A stretch of 35,357 nucleotides of DNA from CAXNKH01 sp049296795 (GCA_049296795.1 JBAQTC010000014.1:1-35357), one strand, 5' to 3'; positions 24,098-32,086 are shown, counted from the first letter of the stretch. Notes: generated from the letters alone by a model not told the origin. Numbers and translations: made by a program.

Positions 24098-24898
24098 ATG
24101 AATCCATTTTTAAATACAGAGCGCGAGGGCGCTGTGCTCACCCTCACGATGAACCAGCCCGAAACACGTAACGCGCTGACCGGCAACACAGCGGTGGAAG
24201 AATTTGTCCAAGCCTGCGCCCGCATCAGCGCAGACCGTTCGATTCGCTGCGTTGTGCTGACGGGTAATGGCCCGGTATTCAGTTCCGGGGGGAACGTCAA
24301 AGACATGCAGCGCTATTACACAGAACAGCTCAGCCCCGAACTGATTCGCGAAGAGTACCGCAATGGCATTCAGCGCTTGCCCAAAGCGCTCTATCAGCTC
24401 GATGTTCCAGTGATTGCTGCCGTCAATGGCCCAGCCATCGGCGCCGGACTCGACCTGACTTGCATGTGCGACATCCGAATCGCTTCGGAACAGGCCACGT
24501 TCGCTGAAAGTTTTGTCAAAGTGGGCATCGTTCCGGGTGACGGTGGTGCTTGGCTGCTACCACGCGTAGTGGGCATGTCCAAGGCCTCGGAAATGGCTTT
24601 CACTGGCGAGGCGATCAACGCACAAGAAGCCTTGGCCTGTGGACTGGTGTCGCGGGTGGTACCCGCGTCTGAACTGCTCGCCAGCGCCCACAAGCTGGCC
24701 CGAAAAATTGCAGCCAATCCCGGTGGTGTTTTGCGCATGACCAAACGGCTACTGCGTGAAGGTGAACGAAGCAGCCTGGAGTCGCTGCTGGAGCTGTCAG
24801 CAGCCTATCAAGCCATAGCCCACATGACGACCGACCATCAAGAAGCGGTCCGCGCATTCGTTGAGAAACGTCAACCGGTATTTAGCAATGGAGAGTAA
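24098..24898 (+). CDS. Crotonase-fold protein with substituted catalytic residues
   Basis: A 266-residue crotonase. The oxyanion hole FSSGGNVKDM and the fold motifs are intact. At the two hydratase glutamate positions it has Asp119 (GAGLDLTCMCD) and Phe139 (ESFVKVGIVPGDGG), while Asp148 in PGDGG is at a position used by dienoyl-CoA isomerase-like members. A reaction other than simple hydration, such as isomerisation, is therefore likely. ATG 24098 is preferred over a TTG overlapping the preceding stop. It lies between the small dehydrogenase subunit and the second amidohydrolase, whose ATG is four bases beyond its stop. Confidence 0.9.
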   Translation: MNPFLNTEREGAVLTLTMNQPETRNALTGNTAVEEFVQACARISADRSIRCVVLTGNGPVFSSGGNVKDMQRYYTEQLSPELIREEYRNGIQRLPKALYQLDVPVIAAVNGPAIGAGLDLTCMCDIRIASEQATFAESFVKVGIVPGDGGAWLLPRVVGMSKASEMAFTGEAINAQEALACGLVSRVVPASELLASAHKLARKIAANPGGVLRMTKRLLREGERSSLESLLELSAAYQAIAHMTTDHQEAVRAFVEKRQPVFSNGE

Positions 24899-24902
24899 AG
24901 CA

Positions 24903-26591
24903 ATGCACGATCTTGTTATTCGCAATGCACTGGTTTTTGACGGGCTGGGCAACCCACCGCGGCTGACCGATGTGGCCATTGACCAGGGCCGCATCACGCA
25001 AATCGGACACATAAGCGCCGATGCTCGCGAGTTGGTTGACGCCGCAGGCCTGGCCCTGATGCCCGGCATTGTTGACCTGCACACCCATTTCGATGCCCAA
25101 GTCACCTGGGATCGAACCATGTCCCCCTCCCCGGCGCTGGGGGTGACCACGGCGGTCATCGGCAACTGCGGTTTTGGGATTGCGCCCTGCCCGGCAACGA
25201 TGCGTGAAACCATGTTGAAAAACCTCTCGGTGGTCGAAGGAATGGACCTCACTTCACTGCTCACCGGCGTGAACTGGGAGTTCGAGTCTTTTGCCGAGTA
25301 CATGGCGCAGCTGCGCCGCATCGGGCCTTATTTGAATACCGCCGTTTTTGCCGGCCACTCAGTGCTCCGAACGGCGGTTATGGGTCATCGTGCGTCCGAC
25401 CAGGTTGAACCGTCACCCGCCGAACTCGAATCAATGTGTCAACAATTGCGCGAGGCGATGCAGGCCGGCGCCATTGGATTTGCATCTTCTTTTTCACCCA
25501 ACCACAGTGGCTACGCCGGTCGACCCATGCCCTCGACCATTGCCACTGAAGCCGAATTGCGCGCGCTCACCAGCGTGTTGGGCGAAGTCGGTCGTGGCGT
25601 TTTCATGATGGCCACCGGCTCGCGGGCGACACCGGCCGTGATGGAGTCAATTGCTCAGCAAACCGGCCGACCCGCCTATATCTCCACGGTGCTGACCATG
25701 TACAACGAGGCCACCCCGGAGCTCGGTCTGACTTACTACGAACAATGTTCTGCCGCGCAGCAACGCGGCAACGAAGTCTATGTCCTCACCAGTTGTCAGC
25801 CTCTGTCCTTTGATTTCACCCTGAACGACCCTTACGTGTTGCTCAGTCATGCGGCTTTCGATCGGGTCAAAAGCGCCTCCCCCGAGCAACTCGCCGACAT
25901 CTATGCAGACCCCGCGTTTCGGGCCAGTTTCAGGCAGAACCTTCTGCAACCCAAGACCGGGATATTGTTCTTGGGCAACTGGAACCACATCGAAGTAGGA
26001 CAAACTGGCAATCCGGAGAACATTGAATTCGAGGGCATGAGCATTGCAGCACTGGCGCGGCTACGAGGCATCGATCCACTGGATGCTTTTTTTGATTTCG
26101 CCCTTTCAGAAAACCTGCAAACCCATTTCATTGGAAAATTTTTCAACAACCAAGATGCAGGTGTCGCGCCCTTGCTCAAGCACCCCGCTGGCGTCATCAC
26201 GCTGTCCGATGCCGGGGCCCACCTGAGCTATATGTGTGATGCCGGCTTTGGTCTACATTTCCTGGCCCATTGGGTGCGAGAGACTGGCCATTTTTCGCTG
26301 GAGGAAGGCATCCGTCGCCTGACCAGTCATCCCGCCGATTGCTTCCGAATTCCTGGCCGCGGCCGTCTGATTGAAGGCGCTTGGGCCGACCTTTTATTGT
26401 TCGATCCCGAGCAAGTGGGAATCAGCAAAACCATTGCGCAGCACGACCTCCCCGGTGGCGGCAGCCGCATGATCCGGCAAGCCCGGGGCGTGCAGGGTGT
26501 CTGGGTCAACGGCGTCAAAGTCCACGACGGTCAGCAGTATGTGCAACTCGAGCGCGGACCGGGACAAATCTTGGATCAATTCAACCGTTAA
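24903..26591 (+). CDS. Amidohydrolase of the N-acyl-D-amino-acid deacylase group, divergent paralogue
   Basis: A 562-residue paralogue of the amidohydrolase at 276-1961, sharing the overall layout: HTHFD with His60 and His62, GNCGF with Cys89, SPNHSGYAGRPMPS near 198-211 and SDAGAH late in the chain. The usual zinc-histidine motifs THxR and SHxK are replaced by MATGSR (236-241) and TVLTMYN (262-268), so both canonical histidines are missing, and true D-aminoacylase activity is doubtful. ATG 24903 is chosen because GGAGAG lies about eight bases before it, within the end of the crotonase gene. It is the last gene of the ligJ/CoA cluster and is followed by a repeat block. Confidence 0.87.
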   Translation: MHDLVIRNALVFDGLGNPPRLTDVAIDQGRITQIGHISADARELVDAAGLALMPGIVDLHTHFDAQVTWDRTMSPSPALGVTTAVIGNCGFGIAPCPATMRETMLKNLSVVEGMDLTSLLTGVNWEFESFAEYMAQLRRIGPYLNTAVFAGHSVLRTAVMGHRASDQVEPSPAELESMCQQLREAMQAGAIGFASSFSPNHSGYAGRPMPSTIATEAELRALTSVLGEVGRGVFMMATGSRATPAVMESIAQQTGRPAYISTVLTMYNEATPELGLTYYEQCSAAQQRGNEVYVLTSCQPLSFDFTLNDPYVLLSHAAFDRVKSASPEQLADIYADPAFRASFRQNLLQPKTGILFLGNWNHIEVGQTGNPENIEFEGMSIAALARLRGIDPLDAFFDFALSENLQTHFIGKFFNNQDAGVAPLLKHPAGVITLSDAGAHLSYMCDAGFGLHFLAHWVRETGHFSLEEGIRRLTSHPADCFRIPGRGRLIEGAWADLLLFDPEQVGISKTIAQHDLPGGGSRMIRQARGVQGVWVNGVKVHDGQQYVQLERGPGQILDQFNR

Positions 26592-26940
26592 AGCCTTGCG
26601 TGACAAGCCATTGAACAGCGTTGCCATGAACCTATTGCGTTTAGAAATTCACGACCAACCGAGTCTCCACGTCAGTCTGGGTACCGATGCAAGGATGCTG
26701 GTGGCGTACGGGGGTACGCCCAGGCGCTTGGGGCGGGCGTTGGAATACCCGACACCTTGGCAGGAGCAGGACAGTGGTGCGCTCAGCGCAGCGGCATCAA
26801 GGAGGAATTGTCGGCCTCAGGCCGACAAGGGGGACAGCCGCGGAGTTGAGTGCGCCGCTGCCCTGCTCCCAGACCAAGCAAGCCCAAGATGACAGCGCTA
26901 TAAATTGTCTATATTTTCGAATCACTCAATAGGAAATTTC
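26592..26940. other. 349-bp intergenic repeat block
   Basis: No gene is supported here. A truncated B arm (GCCCAGGCGCTTGGGG at 26718-26733) joins directly to linker GCGTTGGAATACCCGAC and palindrome A3. Compared with 2159-2396, about 88 bp (the B core and right arm) is missing. A small perfect hairpin GGCGTAC-GGGG-GTACGCC lies at 26703-26720. The last 70 bp would hold the Bug4 promoter; no clear consensus is seen. Confidence 0.8.
26763..26869. repeat. Palindrome A3
   Basis: A 107-nt near-palindrome equivalent to A2. The outer arms run from GGAGCAGGACAGTGGTGC to GCCGCTGCCCTGCTCC; the apical stem TTGTCGGCC-TCA-GGCCGACAA is at 26808-26828. The loop has TCA in place of CCA. Confidence 0.88.
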
Positions 26941-27909
26941 ATGATGAAAAAAACATTGAAACAAGTCCTGCTACTCGCCGGCCTGTTGTGGATCAGTTCC
27001 GTGTCAGCGCAAAACTGGCCCAGCAAACCGATCCGCATGATTGTGGCGTTCCCGCCCGGGGGGCCGACGGACATCGTGTCACGCGTGATCGCTCAGCGCT
27101 TGTCAGAGCAGCTTGGTCAACCGGTGATGATCGACAACAAGCCTGGTGCTGGGGGTAACTTGGCGGCCGATCTGGCGGCCAATGCGCCAGCTGATGGCTA
27201 CACCGTGTTCTACAACACCTCGGCCATCGTGATTGGCCCGGCGCTCTACACCAAAGTGAACTACAACACCTTGCGAGATTTCGCTCCGGTGGCCTTGACC
27301 GCCTCAGTGCCAATGGTGTTGGTGGTGAACCCCAGCTTGCCCGCGCATTCGGTGAAAGACTTTTTGGAGTTGGTTCGCAGCAAACCGAATCAACTCAACT
27401 ACAGTTCTTCAGGTACCGGAACAATCACCCATCTGGCCAGCGCGATGGTGACCGCCCAGGCTGGACTGCAAGTTCAGCATGTGCCGTATCGGGGCAGTGC
27501 CCCGGGTCTGGTTGATCTGGCAGCGGGTCAGACCCAGTTCATGATTGACACCATCAATACCGTCCTACCCTATGTACGCGAAGGACGCTTACGCGGTCTG
27601 GCTGTGACCACCATGAAACGCTCAGCGGTTCTGCCCGAGCTGCCTACCCTGCATGAGTCGGGTATTCAAGACTTTGACGCAGCCGCCTGGCAAGGCATCG
27701 TGGTGCCGACAGGAACGTCCAGCGAGATCATCCAACGACTCAATGTGGAAGTGAACAAAGCACTGAGCCATCCCGATGTCAAGGCCAGGCTGGCGGCGCA
27801 AGGGACTGACATTCTGGGTGGCAGCTCGGCCGACTATGCAGCCCATCTGCGTCGAGAAATGCCACGCTGGGCCAAAGCTGTCAAAGACTCAGGCGCTAAA
27901 GCAGATTAG
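26941..27909 (+). CDS. Bug-family periplasmic solute receptor, Bug4
   Basis: A 322-residue Bug receptor. Residues 1-23 are a signal peptide (KKTLKQVLLLAGLLWISSVSAQ). The mature start NWPSKPIRMIVAFPPGGPTD, APADGYT near 80 and VPYRGS match the family. AGGAAATTTC just before ATG 26941 sets the start; the frame runs further back to 26905 without support. It is the first of three adjacent receptors in alternating orientation (plus, minus, plus). A strong intrinsic terminator follows immediately, so it is likely a single-gene transcript. Confidence 0.93.
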   Translation: MMKKTLKQVLLLAGLLWISSVSAQNWPSKPIRMIVAFPPGGPTDIVSRVIAQRLSEQLGQPVMIDNKPGAGGNLAADLAANAPADGYTVFYNTSAIVIGPALYTKVNYNTLRDFAPVALTASVPMVLVVNPSLPAHSVKDFLELVRSKPNQLNYSSSGTGTITHLASAMVTAQAGLQVQHVPYRGSAPGLVDLAAGQTQFMIDTINTVLPYVREGRLRGLAVTTMKRSAVLPELPTLHESGIQDFDAAAWQGIVVPTGTSSEIIQRLNVEVNKALSHPDVKARLAAQGTDILGGSSADYAAHLRREMPRWAKAVKDSGAKAD

Positions 27910-27920
27910 CGCGAATCATG

Positions 27921-27971
27921 GCCAAGGCCGAATTATTCAGGCTTGACGCCTGCGTCCTTGGCGACTTTTTT
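27921..27971 (+). terminator. Rho-independent terminator after Bug4
   Basis: Outer stem GCCAAGG (27921-27927) / CCTTGGC (27956-27962) encloses inner stem CAGGC / GCCTG (27938-27942, 27948-27952). It is followed by GAC and six T residues at 27966-27971. The right half and T tract lie inside the last codons of the opposing Bug5 gene. Confidence 0.8.
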
Positions 27972-28898
27972 CCAACGCACAATCTCGGCTTGGATGTACT
28001 CGCCAAACTGTTCCGGACTGGTCGGCGTGGCGGCAGCGCTGTACTGAGAGAATTTTTCTCTGATGTCAGGGGCCGACAACACCTTGCTTAATTCGCGGTT
28101 CAAGCGTTGCACGATGGGCTTGGGTGTTCCAGCCGGCACCACGATGCCCTGCCATGAACTGACATCGAAACCCGGAAAACCTGATTCTGCCAAGGTAGGA
28201 ATGGCCGGCGCTGTTGCAGCTCGCTGGTCTGAGGTCACCGCCAAAGCCCTGACCTTGCCACCAGCGACTTGCGGATAGATGCTGGACATCGGATCAAACA
28301 AAACCTGGATTTGTCCCCCGACCAAATCAATCAGTGCCGGCGCACTGCCTTTGTAAGGCACATGGTTCATCTTGATGCCCGCCAGCGAGCTGAAGTGCTC
28401 AACGGCCAAATGAACCGAACTGCCGGCTGTGCCAAAGTTCAGAAGACCGGGCTGACTCTTGGCCAACTGGATCAACTCAGGCAAGGTTTTGGCTGGCACG
28501 GACGGGTGGACCGCCACCAGCAGGGGCTGAACCGCCACCATGGTCACCGGATCGAAGCTGCTGACCGGGTCGTAGCCCAGCTTGCTGAACGTCACATGAT
28601 TGATCGCCAGGGTGCTGATGTTGCCCATGACCAGGGTGTAACCATCAGGCACAGCCCTGGCACCGAGTTCAGCGCCAATGGCGCCGCTGGCCCCGGCACG
28701 GTTATCTACCACGACTTGCTGCCCCAATTCGATCGAGAGTTTGCCGGCAACCGCACGCGCCACGATGTCGGTGACGCCGCCCGGCGGAAAAGGAACGATC
28801 AAGCGCAATGGCTTGTTCGGATAGTCCTGTGCTGAGGACAAGGTGCACACGGCCAAGGCCCATCCACTCACGAGCGTTTTAAAATTCAAAAAATTCAT
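27933..28898 (-). CDS. Bug-family periplasmic solute receptor, Bug5
   Basis: A 321-residue Bug receptor on the minus strand. The signal peptide ends at TLSSAQ near residue 23; the mature part has YPNKPLRLIVPFPPGGVTD, VPDGYT and VPYKGS. ATG 28898 is preselected by GAGGGG six bases upstream; an in-frame start at 28913 is less likely. It converges on Bug4 and diverges from Bug6 with a 170-bp intergenic region. The final codons form part of the Bug4 terminator stem, so sequence there serves two roles. Confidence 0.93.
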   Translation of the reverse strand: MNFLNFKTLVSGWALAVCTLSSAQDYPNKPLRLIVPFPPGGVTDIVARAVAGKLSIELGQQVVVDNRAGASGAIGAELGARAVPDGYTLVMGNISTLAINHVTFSKLGYDPVSSFDPVTMVAVQPLLVAVHPSVPAKTLPELIQLAKSQPGLLNFGTAGSSVHLAVEHFSSLAGIKMNHVPYKGSAPALIDLVGGQIQVLFDPMSSIYPQVAGGKVRALAVTSDQRAATAPAIPTLAESGFPGFDVSSWQGIVVPAGTPKPIVQRLNRELSKVLSAPDIREKFSQYSAAATPTSPEQFGEYIQAEIVRWKKVAKDAGVKPE

Positions 28899-28989
28899 GG
28901 TGACCCCTCTCAAACGAAGAAAGTTCTGAGGATCAACCTTAAGTGGTATTCACTGCAAACGATTCGGGGTTTTCCCTGATGGATGACTT

Positions 28990-29023
28990 TTGACTGAAGA
29001 AGCCTCTGGCAAGATGCGATACT
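28990..29023 (+). promoter_or_regulatory. Weak extended -10 promoter candidate for Bug6
   Basis: TGC-GATACT at 29015-29023 resembles an extended -10 element (TGn then four of six consensus bases). TTGACT at 28990-28995 is a good -35 but lies 22 bases away, too far for normal spacing, so only the extended -10 may be used. Confidence 0.25.
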
Positions 29024-29068
29024 TCCGACTCCACTTGTCAGCCACAGTCAGTCCTCAAGGAGAAAAGC

Positions 29069-30049
29069 ATGCTTCGTCTATTTAAAACTTGGAGTTTCTT
29101 CGTTTGCTTGACCTTGGGCAGCGCCCTGGGACTGCAAGCTCAGGCCCAAAGTTTTCCCAACAAACCGATTCGGCTGATTTGCCCTTTTCCTCCTGGCGGT
29201 GCGGTGGATATTGCTTCACGCGCGATTGCCCATGAACTGTCCAAGACCTTGGGCCAACCTGTCACGGTGGACAACCGGCCTGGTGCTGGCGGCAATATCG
29301 GCGGCTTAGAGGCCACCCGTGCCGCGCCCGATGGCTATACCCTGTTCATGACCACCAGCGGAATTCAGGGCATCAACCCGGCCCTCTACAGCAAGATGCC
29401 GTTCGACCCGAACAAAGACCTGGTCTCGGTGGCCGCACTCGTTTCCTTGAACAATGTCCTGGTACTCCATCCCTCGGTCAAAGCCAACTCGGTGGCTGAA
29501 GTCATTGCCATGTCCAAGAACCCGGCAACCCCAGTCAATTACGCCTCCAGTGGCAGCGGCACCAGCATCCATATGTCAGCCGAAATGTTCAAATTCTTGA
29601 CCGGCGCCAATATGCTGCACATTCCCTACAAAGGCAGCGCACCGGCGGTCAACGATTTGCTCGGTGGTCAGGTGATGATGATGTTTGACAACATCCCCTC
29701 GGCCCTGCCCCACATCAAGGCCGGCAAGCTCCGGGCTTTGGCCACCACGGGCGCCAAGCGTGATGCTTCGCTGCCCGATTTACCGACCATCGCCGAAGCC
29801 GGTGTCGCCGGTTATGAATCGGGTGTTTGGTTTGGCTTGACCGTTCCCGCCGGAACGCCCAGGGAAATCATTGCCAGACTCAGCACGGAAGCCATCAAAG
29901 GAACCCAGGCCCCAGAATTCAGCAAACGCATGACCGATCTGGGTTACAGCATCATGGGTTTTGGCGCCGCACAAATGACTGAAATGAACAAGGCCGAAGT
30001 TCTGCGTTGGGGCCCCATTGTCAAAGCTTCGGGTGCCAAGGTCGACTAA
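29069..30049 (+). CDS. Bug-family periplasmic solute receptor, Bug6
   Basis: A 326-residue Bug receptor with a signal peptide cleaved after LQAQAQ near 27. The mature part has FPNKPIRLICPFPPGGAVD, APDGYT and IPYKGS. AAGGAGA six bases before ATG 29069 is a strong ribosome site. It is a stand-alone unit: it diverges from Bug5 and converges on the crotonase at 30071, with a hairpin between the two. The ligand is unknown. Confidence 0.93.
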   Translation: MLRLFKTWSFFVCLTLGSALGLQAQAQSFPNKPIRLICPFPPGGAVDIASRAIAHELSKTLGQPVTVDNRPGAGGNIGGLEATRAAPDGYTLFMTTSGIQGINPALYSKMPFDPNKDLVSVAALVSLNNVLVLHPSVKANSVAEVIAMSKNPATPVNYASSGSGTSIHMSAEMFKFLTGANMLHIPYKGSAPAVNDLLGGQVMMMFDNIPSALPHIKAGKLRALATTGAKRDASLPDLPTIAEAGVAGYESGVWFGLTVPAGTPREIIARLSTEAIKGTQAPEFSKRMTDLGYSIMGFGAAQMTEMNKAEVLRWGPIVKASGAKVD

Positions 30050-30060
30050 GGAAATCTCTA

Positions 30061-30086
30061 TTTCAGCGGCCTACCGACCGCTGAAA
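30061..30086. terminator. Bidirectional hairpin between Bug6 and the convergent crotonase
   Basis: A perfect 9-bp inverted repeat, TTTCAGCGG (30061-30069) and CCGCTGAAA (30078-30086), with an eight-base loop. It straddles the crotonase stop codon, so it could end transcripts from both strands. The T-rich stretch GTTTTCGTTT follows on the plus strand. Confidence 0.6.
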
Positions 30087-30853
30087 CGCGGTTTTCGTTT
30101 CTCGGCGAAAGCACGCACACCTTCCGCATAATCCAAGCTGCTATTGCAGGCATCGATCGCTTGCTGCGCCAAGCCGGTGTGCAGTGGTTCGGAATTTTGC
30201 AGGAAAGCATTGATGCTGAGTTTGGCTGCCTTGAGCGTCAAGGGTGCGTTCTCCGCGATGGCGTCTGTCAACGCCAGCACCACCGCGCTGAGCTGGGCCG
30301 GTGCAACCACGCGGGTGACGAAGCCCATGCGCAGTGCTTCTTGGGCATCAAAGTTACGCGCCGAATAGAAAATATCGTAAGTGTTTTGAACCCCAATGAG
30401 CGCAACAAAGCGCTGCAAACCCGCTTGGTCATAACCCAGACCGAGACGGGCTGCCGGCATGCGAAACCGAGCATTATCGGCACAAATTCGGATATCACAA
30501 CCCGCAGCCAGGCCTAGACCGCCGCCGATGCAAATGCCTTGAATCTGCGCAATGGTCGGCTTGTTGGCACGCACGGGTGCCAGATAAGCATCATCCACCA
30601 GTTTTTTGTAATTCTGCTGGGCCAGGGGATCGGAACGCTCATCGCCAAATTGTGAAATATCTGCGCCCGAAACAAAGGCCTTTTCGCCATCACCACGCAG
30701 TACGATGGCCCGGATCTTCGGATCGGCATCCAGTTCTGCTATTCGCAGCGGCAGGTCGCGCCACATTTGAAGCGTCATGGCGTTGTATTTCTCGGGATGT
30801 GAAATAACGATATGACCGACTGCTCCGATTCGATGTACCTCAATATCAGCCAA
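30071..30853 (-). CDS. Crotonase-fold protein lacking both hydratase glutamates
   Basis: A 260-residue crotonase with a clear oxyanion segment FVSGADISQFG but Gly114 (GGGLGLAAGCD) and Ala134 (RMPAARLGLGYD) where hydratases carry catalytic glutamates. It cannot use the standard hydratase mechanism; isomerase, decarboxylase or hydrolase chemistry on a CoA ester is possible. No in-frame ATG exists upstream. A TTG at 30853 with GGAGG six bases before it is the best start, while the nearer ATG at 30858 is out of frame. It stands alone between Bug6 and the alcohol dehydrogenase cassette. Confidence 0.88.
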   Translation of the reverse strand: MADIEVHRIGAVGHIVISHPEKYNAMTLQMWRDLPLRIAELDADPKIRAIVLRGDGEKAFVSGADISQFGDERSDPLAQQNYKKLVDDAYLAPVRANKPTIAQIQGICIGGGLGLAAGCDIRICADNARFRMPAARLGLGYDQAGLQRFVALIGVQNTYDIFYSARNFDAQEALRMGFVTRVVAPAQLSAVVLALTDAIAENAPLTLKAAKLSINAFLQNSEPLHTGLAQQAIDACNSSLDYAEGVRAFAEKRKPRFSGR

Positions 30854-30903
30854 AACATGCCTCCAGAAGTTATGAATTCATCTCGATTGCCCAGCATACT
30901 AAC

Positions 30904-30977
30904 CTGAGCATTCTCAGCAACCAGCGCCCTGTCTCCTGCGTGACGCGGAAAAGCGTCCTGCTCCAGGGCGACTGGAG
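30904..30977 (+). promoter_or_regulatory. Leader of the alcohol dehydrogenase operon with three small hairpins
   Basis: Three short perfect inverted repeats follow one another: CTGAG-CATT-CTCAG (30904-30917), GACGC-GGAAAA-GCGTC (30942-30957) and CTCCAG-GGCGA-CTGGAG (30961-30977). They lie in the 177-bp gap upstream of the alcohol dehydrogenase. They could be operator-like or chance stems; no T tract follows. Confidence 0.3.
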
Positions 30978-31030
30978 AAGACGCATACACTTGAGCGCGA
31001 CTCTTCAATCCCAACCCAAGAGAGATTCCT

Positions 31031-32086
31031 ATGCAAAGTTTTGACGTCGTCGAATGGGGCCAACCGCTCCAGGCCGCCCTGAGAGCCACCCCAACGCCCA
31101 CCGGCACCGAAGTGCTGGTTCGCATCAAATACTGCGGTGTTTGCCACAGTGATGTGCACATTCGGGATGGTTATTTCGACTTGGGTGGTGGCAAGAAGTT
31201 TCACATGTCTGACCGCGGCATGAAGTTGCCCGTCACGCTGGGCCACGAACCTTACGGCACGGTGATCGCTGCCGGCCCCGATGCCAAAGACGTGCCCATC
31301 GGGCAGGATCAGCTGATCTTTCCGTGGACCGGTTGCGGCAGTTGCGCGCGCTGCCTAGAAGGACTCGACAACCACTGCATGGCGCCGCGTTTTCTAGGCA
31401 TCCAGCGCCCTGGCGGCTACGCTGACCACTTGATCGTGCCGCATCCGCGCTACCTGATTGATGCCTCGGGTATCGACCCGGCGTGGGCCGCCACGTTGGC
31501 TTGCTCCGGACTCACGACCTATTCTGCGGCAGTCAAGTTGTTGCCCATCCCCCAGGATGAATGGGTGCTGGTGCTGGGTGCAGGCGGCCTGGGCTTGTCA
31601 GCAGTGGCCATGCTAAAGGCTTTGGGCCACACGCGCATTGTGGTGGCCGACCTCGACAGCAACAAGTTCACGGCTGCGCGTGAAGCCGGTGCTGCCGTCA
31701 CCGTGAATTCAGGCGCGGCCGATGCACTGGAACAGCTCAAAGCCGCGACTGGCGGCATGATTTATGGCGCGATCGATCTGGTCGGCGCTGCCGCCACCTT
31801 TGCCCTGGCCTACGCCGCACTACGCAAAGGGGGCCGCTACATCGTCTGCGGTCTGTACGGCGGCGAAGTACCCATCTCCATCGTCCCCACCGTACAGCGC
31901 GCCATCATGATTCAAGGCTCGTATGTCGGGAACCCTCAGGAATTGCGAGAAGTGGTGGCGCTGGCACAGAGCGGAAAGCTCAAACCCCTGCCCGTTGAAA
32001 AACGCCCAGCCCAACGCATCTCAGAAACCCTGGACCAGCTCAAAGCCGGCACCTTGATTGGCCGCGTGGTCGCGCAAATGGATTGA
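31031..32086 (+). CDS. Zinc-dependent alcohol dehydrogenase (MDR superfamily)
   Basis: A 351-residue NAD(P)-dependent medium-chain dehydrogenase. The catalytic zinc site is Cys38 (CGVCHSD), His72 with Glu73 (GHE) and Cys158 (ACSGLTTY); the structural zinc site is Cys102, Cys105, Cys108 and Cys116 in CGSCARCLEGLDNHC. The nucleotide-binding GAGGLG is at 183-188, with an acidic VVADLD strand end suggesting NAD rather than NADP. GAGAG six bases before the ATG serves as ribosome site. It heads an apparent operon with Bug7, a PdxA-like dehydrogenase and an SDR, three oxidoreductases with one receptor, suited to stepwise oxidation of a hydroxylated acid or diol. The substrate is not identifiable. 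Confidence 0.92.
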   Translation: MQSFDVVEWGQPLQAALRATPTPTGTEVLVRIKYCGVCHSDVHIRDGYFDLGGGKKFHMSDRGMKLPVTLGHEPYGTVIAAGPDAKDVPIGQDQLIFPWTGCGSCARCLEGLDNHCMAPRFLGIQRPGGYADHLIVPHPRYLIDASGIDPAWAATLACSGLTTYSAAVKLLPIPQDEWVLVLGAGGLGLSAVAMLKALGHTRIVVADLDSNKFTAAREAGAAVTVNSGAADALEQLKAATGGMIYGAIDLVGAAATFALAYAALRKGGRYIVCGLYGGEVPISIVPTVQRAIMIQGSYVGNPQELREVVALAQSGKLKPLPVEKRPAQRISETLDQLKAGTLIGRVVAQMD

